64,000 nt of DNA from Desulforhopalus singaporensis (GTDB lineage Bacteria > Desulfobacterota > Desulfobulbia > Desulfobulbales > Desulfocapsaceae): contig NZ_FNJI01000001.1 of the NCBI RefSeq assembly GCF_900104445.1, positions 186,001 through 250,000 of the forward strand, written 5' to 3'. A model generated the notes under the pieces. That model saw only the letters and a program-made list of their open reading frames with translations, was not told the origin of the DNA and made no database searches. The translations under genes and the position numbers were made by a program. Numbering within the stretch: the first letter of the stretch is position 1; every line of letters starts with the position of its first letter. Shown in pieces: positions 62,354 through 64,000 of this stretch.

Positions 62354-64000
62354 TTATCGCATTTCCTGTTGAACTGAAAGTGTTGGGTTGCTGTGCCGAT
62401 GTCGTGCAATAACAAAATATAATACCGGTACGGCCATTCTGCTCACCAGAAGAGAGGCTATTTCCCCGAACATCAAGGAAATTGCCAGACCTTGAAAGAT
62501 GGGGTCGGCGAGAATGACGGAAGCTCCGATGACAACCGCCAGGGCGGTGAGCAGCATCGGTCGGAAGCGGATGGCGCCGGCATCGACCACCGCCTTGGTC
62601 AAGGGTTCTCCCTCGCGAAGGCGCAGTTCGATAAAATCGACCAAAATGATGGAGTTACGGACAACAATACCCGCCCCGGCCATAAATCCGATCATCGAAG
62701 TTGCCGTAAAAAACGCGCCGAACCCCCAGTGGGCGGGCAGGATACCAATGAGCGAGAAAGGGATCGCCGCCATCACCACAAGCGGGGTGACATAGTTTTT
62801 AAACCATCCGACCATGAGCATATAGATAAGAACCATGACTACGCAGAAGGCAAGGCCCAGATCGCGGAACACCTCCAGGGTAATGTGCCACTCTCCGTCC
62901 CATTTCATGGATGGTTCCCGTTTACTGAAGGGCTGGTTCATGTTGAATATTTCAACTTTTTCCACCCGACCGCCGAAGTCCCGGCCATCCAGGGCGGCGA
63001 GCTTGCGGTTGATGTCAAAAATGGCATAGACCGGACTCTCCACCGCGCCGGCGACGTCTCCGGTCACATAGATCACCGGTTTGAGATTTTTCCGGTAAAT
63101 GGGCTGCTCCACTTTTTTTTCCGAAACGTTTACAAGTTCGCGCAACGGAACCAGCTTTTCCGGGTCGGTTTTAGAGCGCAGCGAGATATTGAGAATTGAT
63201 TCGATCCGTGTTCGGTATTTCAGGGGAAGTTCAAGAACGATGTCGACCGGTTCCTTTTCATTTGCAACATGAAACAGGTCAAAGGAATAACCTTTTACAC
63301 CTGTCTCGATGGCTCTGGTGATTTCCTGCTCTGAAATCCCGCTGAGAGCCGCTTTTTCCTTGTCAACCGTGATAACTTTCCTGGCCCGGTCCTTCTCTCT
63401 GAACCAGTCCACGTCGACAACCCCTTCAGTGGATTGCATTATCTTTTTGACTTTTTCGGCCAGTTTTACCCGCGCCTGATCTGTCGGCCCGTAAATCTCG
63501 GCCACCAGGGTCTGCAGGACCGGAGGGCCCGGTGGTACTTCGGCAACCGCAACAGCCGCACCGTATTTGGCGGCGATCTTGCCAAGAGGCGGTCGTACCC
63601 TGGTAGCGATCCCATGGCTTTGTATGTCGCGTCTGGATTTGGGCAACAGGTTTACCTGGATATCGGCCACGGTTGGACCGTTTCTGAGGAAGTAGTGCCT
63701 TACCAGTCCGTTGAAGTTGTATGGCGAGGCGGTTCCGACATAAATCTGGTAATCGGTGACAGCAGGGTCCGTGCGGATAACGTCGGCCATCTCCAGGGCG
63801 ACCTTGGCGGTCTGTTCCAGGGTGGTCCCTTCGGGCATGTCAAGAATTACCTGAAACTCGCTCTTGTTGTCAAAAGGAAGCATCTTGACCTTGACCTGGC
63901 CGAAATAGACCAGGGAGCAGGCACCGAGCAACAGCAGCGTAATGGTGCCGAAGAACAGGATACGCCACCCCGCCCTTGCAAGCAGGGGGTCCATCACCTT
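62354..64000 (-). CDS. RND-family efflux transporter, C-terminal half (partial)
   Basis: The gene runs off the right edge; 548 residues of the C-half are present. A membrane helix near the edge (ILFFGTITLLLLGACSLVYF) is followed by a periplasmic porter domain (NKSEFQVILDMPEGTTLEQT) and then the C-terminal membrane block with helices LGLAFCVVMVLIYMLMVGWF, GFMAGAGIVVRNSIILVDFI and PMLLTALAVVIGASVILADP. It resembles the AcrB/CusA superfamily; substrate cannot be told. DUF309 is fused end to end with it. Confidence 0.9.
   Translation of the reverse strand, partial: KVMDPLLARAGWRILFFGTITLLLLGACSLVYFGQVKVKMLPFDNKSEFQVILDMPEGTTLEQTAKVALEMADVIRTDPAVTDYQIYVGTASPYNFNGLVRHYFLRNGPTVADIQVNLLPKSRRDIQSHGIATRVRPPLGKIAAKYGAAVAVAEVPPGPPVLQTLVAEIYGPTDQARVKLAEKVKKIMQSTEGVVDVDWFREKDRARKVITVDKEKAALSGISEQEITRAIETGVKGYSFDLFHVANEKEPVDIVLELPLKYRTRIESILNISLRSKTDPEKLVPLRELVNVSEKKVEQPIYRKNLKPVIYVTGDVAGAVESPVYAIFDINRKLAALDGRDFGGRVEKVEIFNMNQPFSKREPSMKWDGEWHITLEVFRDLGLAFCVVMVLIYMLMVGWFKNYVTPLVVMAAIPFSLIGILPAHWGFGAFFTATSMIGFMAGAGIVVRNSIILVDFIELRLREGEPLTKAVVDAGAIRFRPMLLTALAVVIGASVILADPIFQGLAISLMFGEIASLLVSRMAVPVLYFVIARHRHSNPTLSVQQEMR

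Noticed and set aside
1-64000. CRISPR, insertion sequence, integrase, toxin-antitoxin or defence island
   Set aside because: No spaced direct repeats, transposase or integrase motifs were seen; the gene content is core-like.

Overview
The window reads as ordinary chromosome of a Gram-negative, probably anaerobic deltaproteobacterium-type organism. My best guess is Desulfobacterota near the Desulfobulbales. This is an inference from gene content, not a database match. The supporting content is a three-part archaeal-type glutamate synthase with extra ferredoxin domains, a small assimilatory-type sirohaem sulfite reductase, DUF362, DUF4080 and NRDE proteins, two periplasmic class A PBPs, two TatA proteins, and many lipoprotein or signal-peptide genes. 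Coding density is high on both strands. I see no rRNA, no convincing tRNA, no CRISPR array, no insertion sequence and no prophage.

Layout. 1-9.6 kb: the 3' end of an unknown gene, a periplasmic cyclophilin-FKBP fusion, an M1-peptidase/ChaN/PDZ fusion, a B12-type radical SAM DUF4080 protein, SerA with ACT domain, a candidate sigma-54 short transcript, DUF362 and Maf. 10-15.3 kb: a HEAT-repeat/cyclic-nucleotide/PilZ protein followed by a Twinkle-like zinc-finger/TOPRIM-like/RecA-helicase protein. 15.3-26 kb: TrmFO, a 3D-domain lipoprotein overlapping endonuclease-type MutL, PBP1A, a PiT phosphate transporter with its DUF47 partner, and an unusual P-loop/FHA-like/metallophosphatase fusion. 26-31.2 kb: glutamate synthase split over three co-directional genes. 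31.5-36.6 kb: two TatA genes, ThrC, RsfS and topoisomerase III. 37-48.6 kb: the classical rimP-nusA-ylxR-infB-rbfA-nrnA-truB-rpsO-pnp translation/RNA cluster, with a good sigma-70 promoter and an attenuator-like leader, followed by dut and an MBL hydrolase. 48.6-64 kb: YhbY, TraB family, MltD, a very large class A PBP, a lipoprotein with helical repeats, a DJ-1 protein, a Nudix hydrolase, a small-protein/NRDE/sulfite-reductase run, and DUF309 abutting the 3' half of an RND pump.

How genes work together. PBP1A, the 1134-residue PBP, MltD and the 3D lipoprotein all act on the cell wall. PiT and DUF47 form a low-affinity phosphate uptake pair. The glt genes would make glutamate from glutamine plus 2-oxoglutarate. 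The 37-47 kb cluster couples transcription elongation, ribosome maturation and RNA decay. The least ordinary items are the HEAT-CNB-PilZ plus primase-helicase pair, the P-loop-FHA-phosphatase fusion, the M1-ChaN-PDZ fusion, the PBP with roughly 300 extra residues inside its transpeptidase domain, and a sigma-54 promoter that appears to drive only a ~65-nt terminator-ended RNA with an anti-Shine-Dalgarno stretch.
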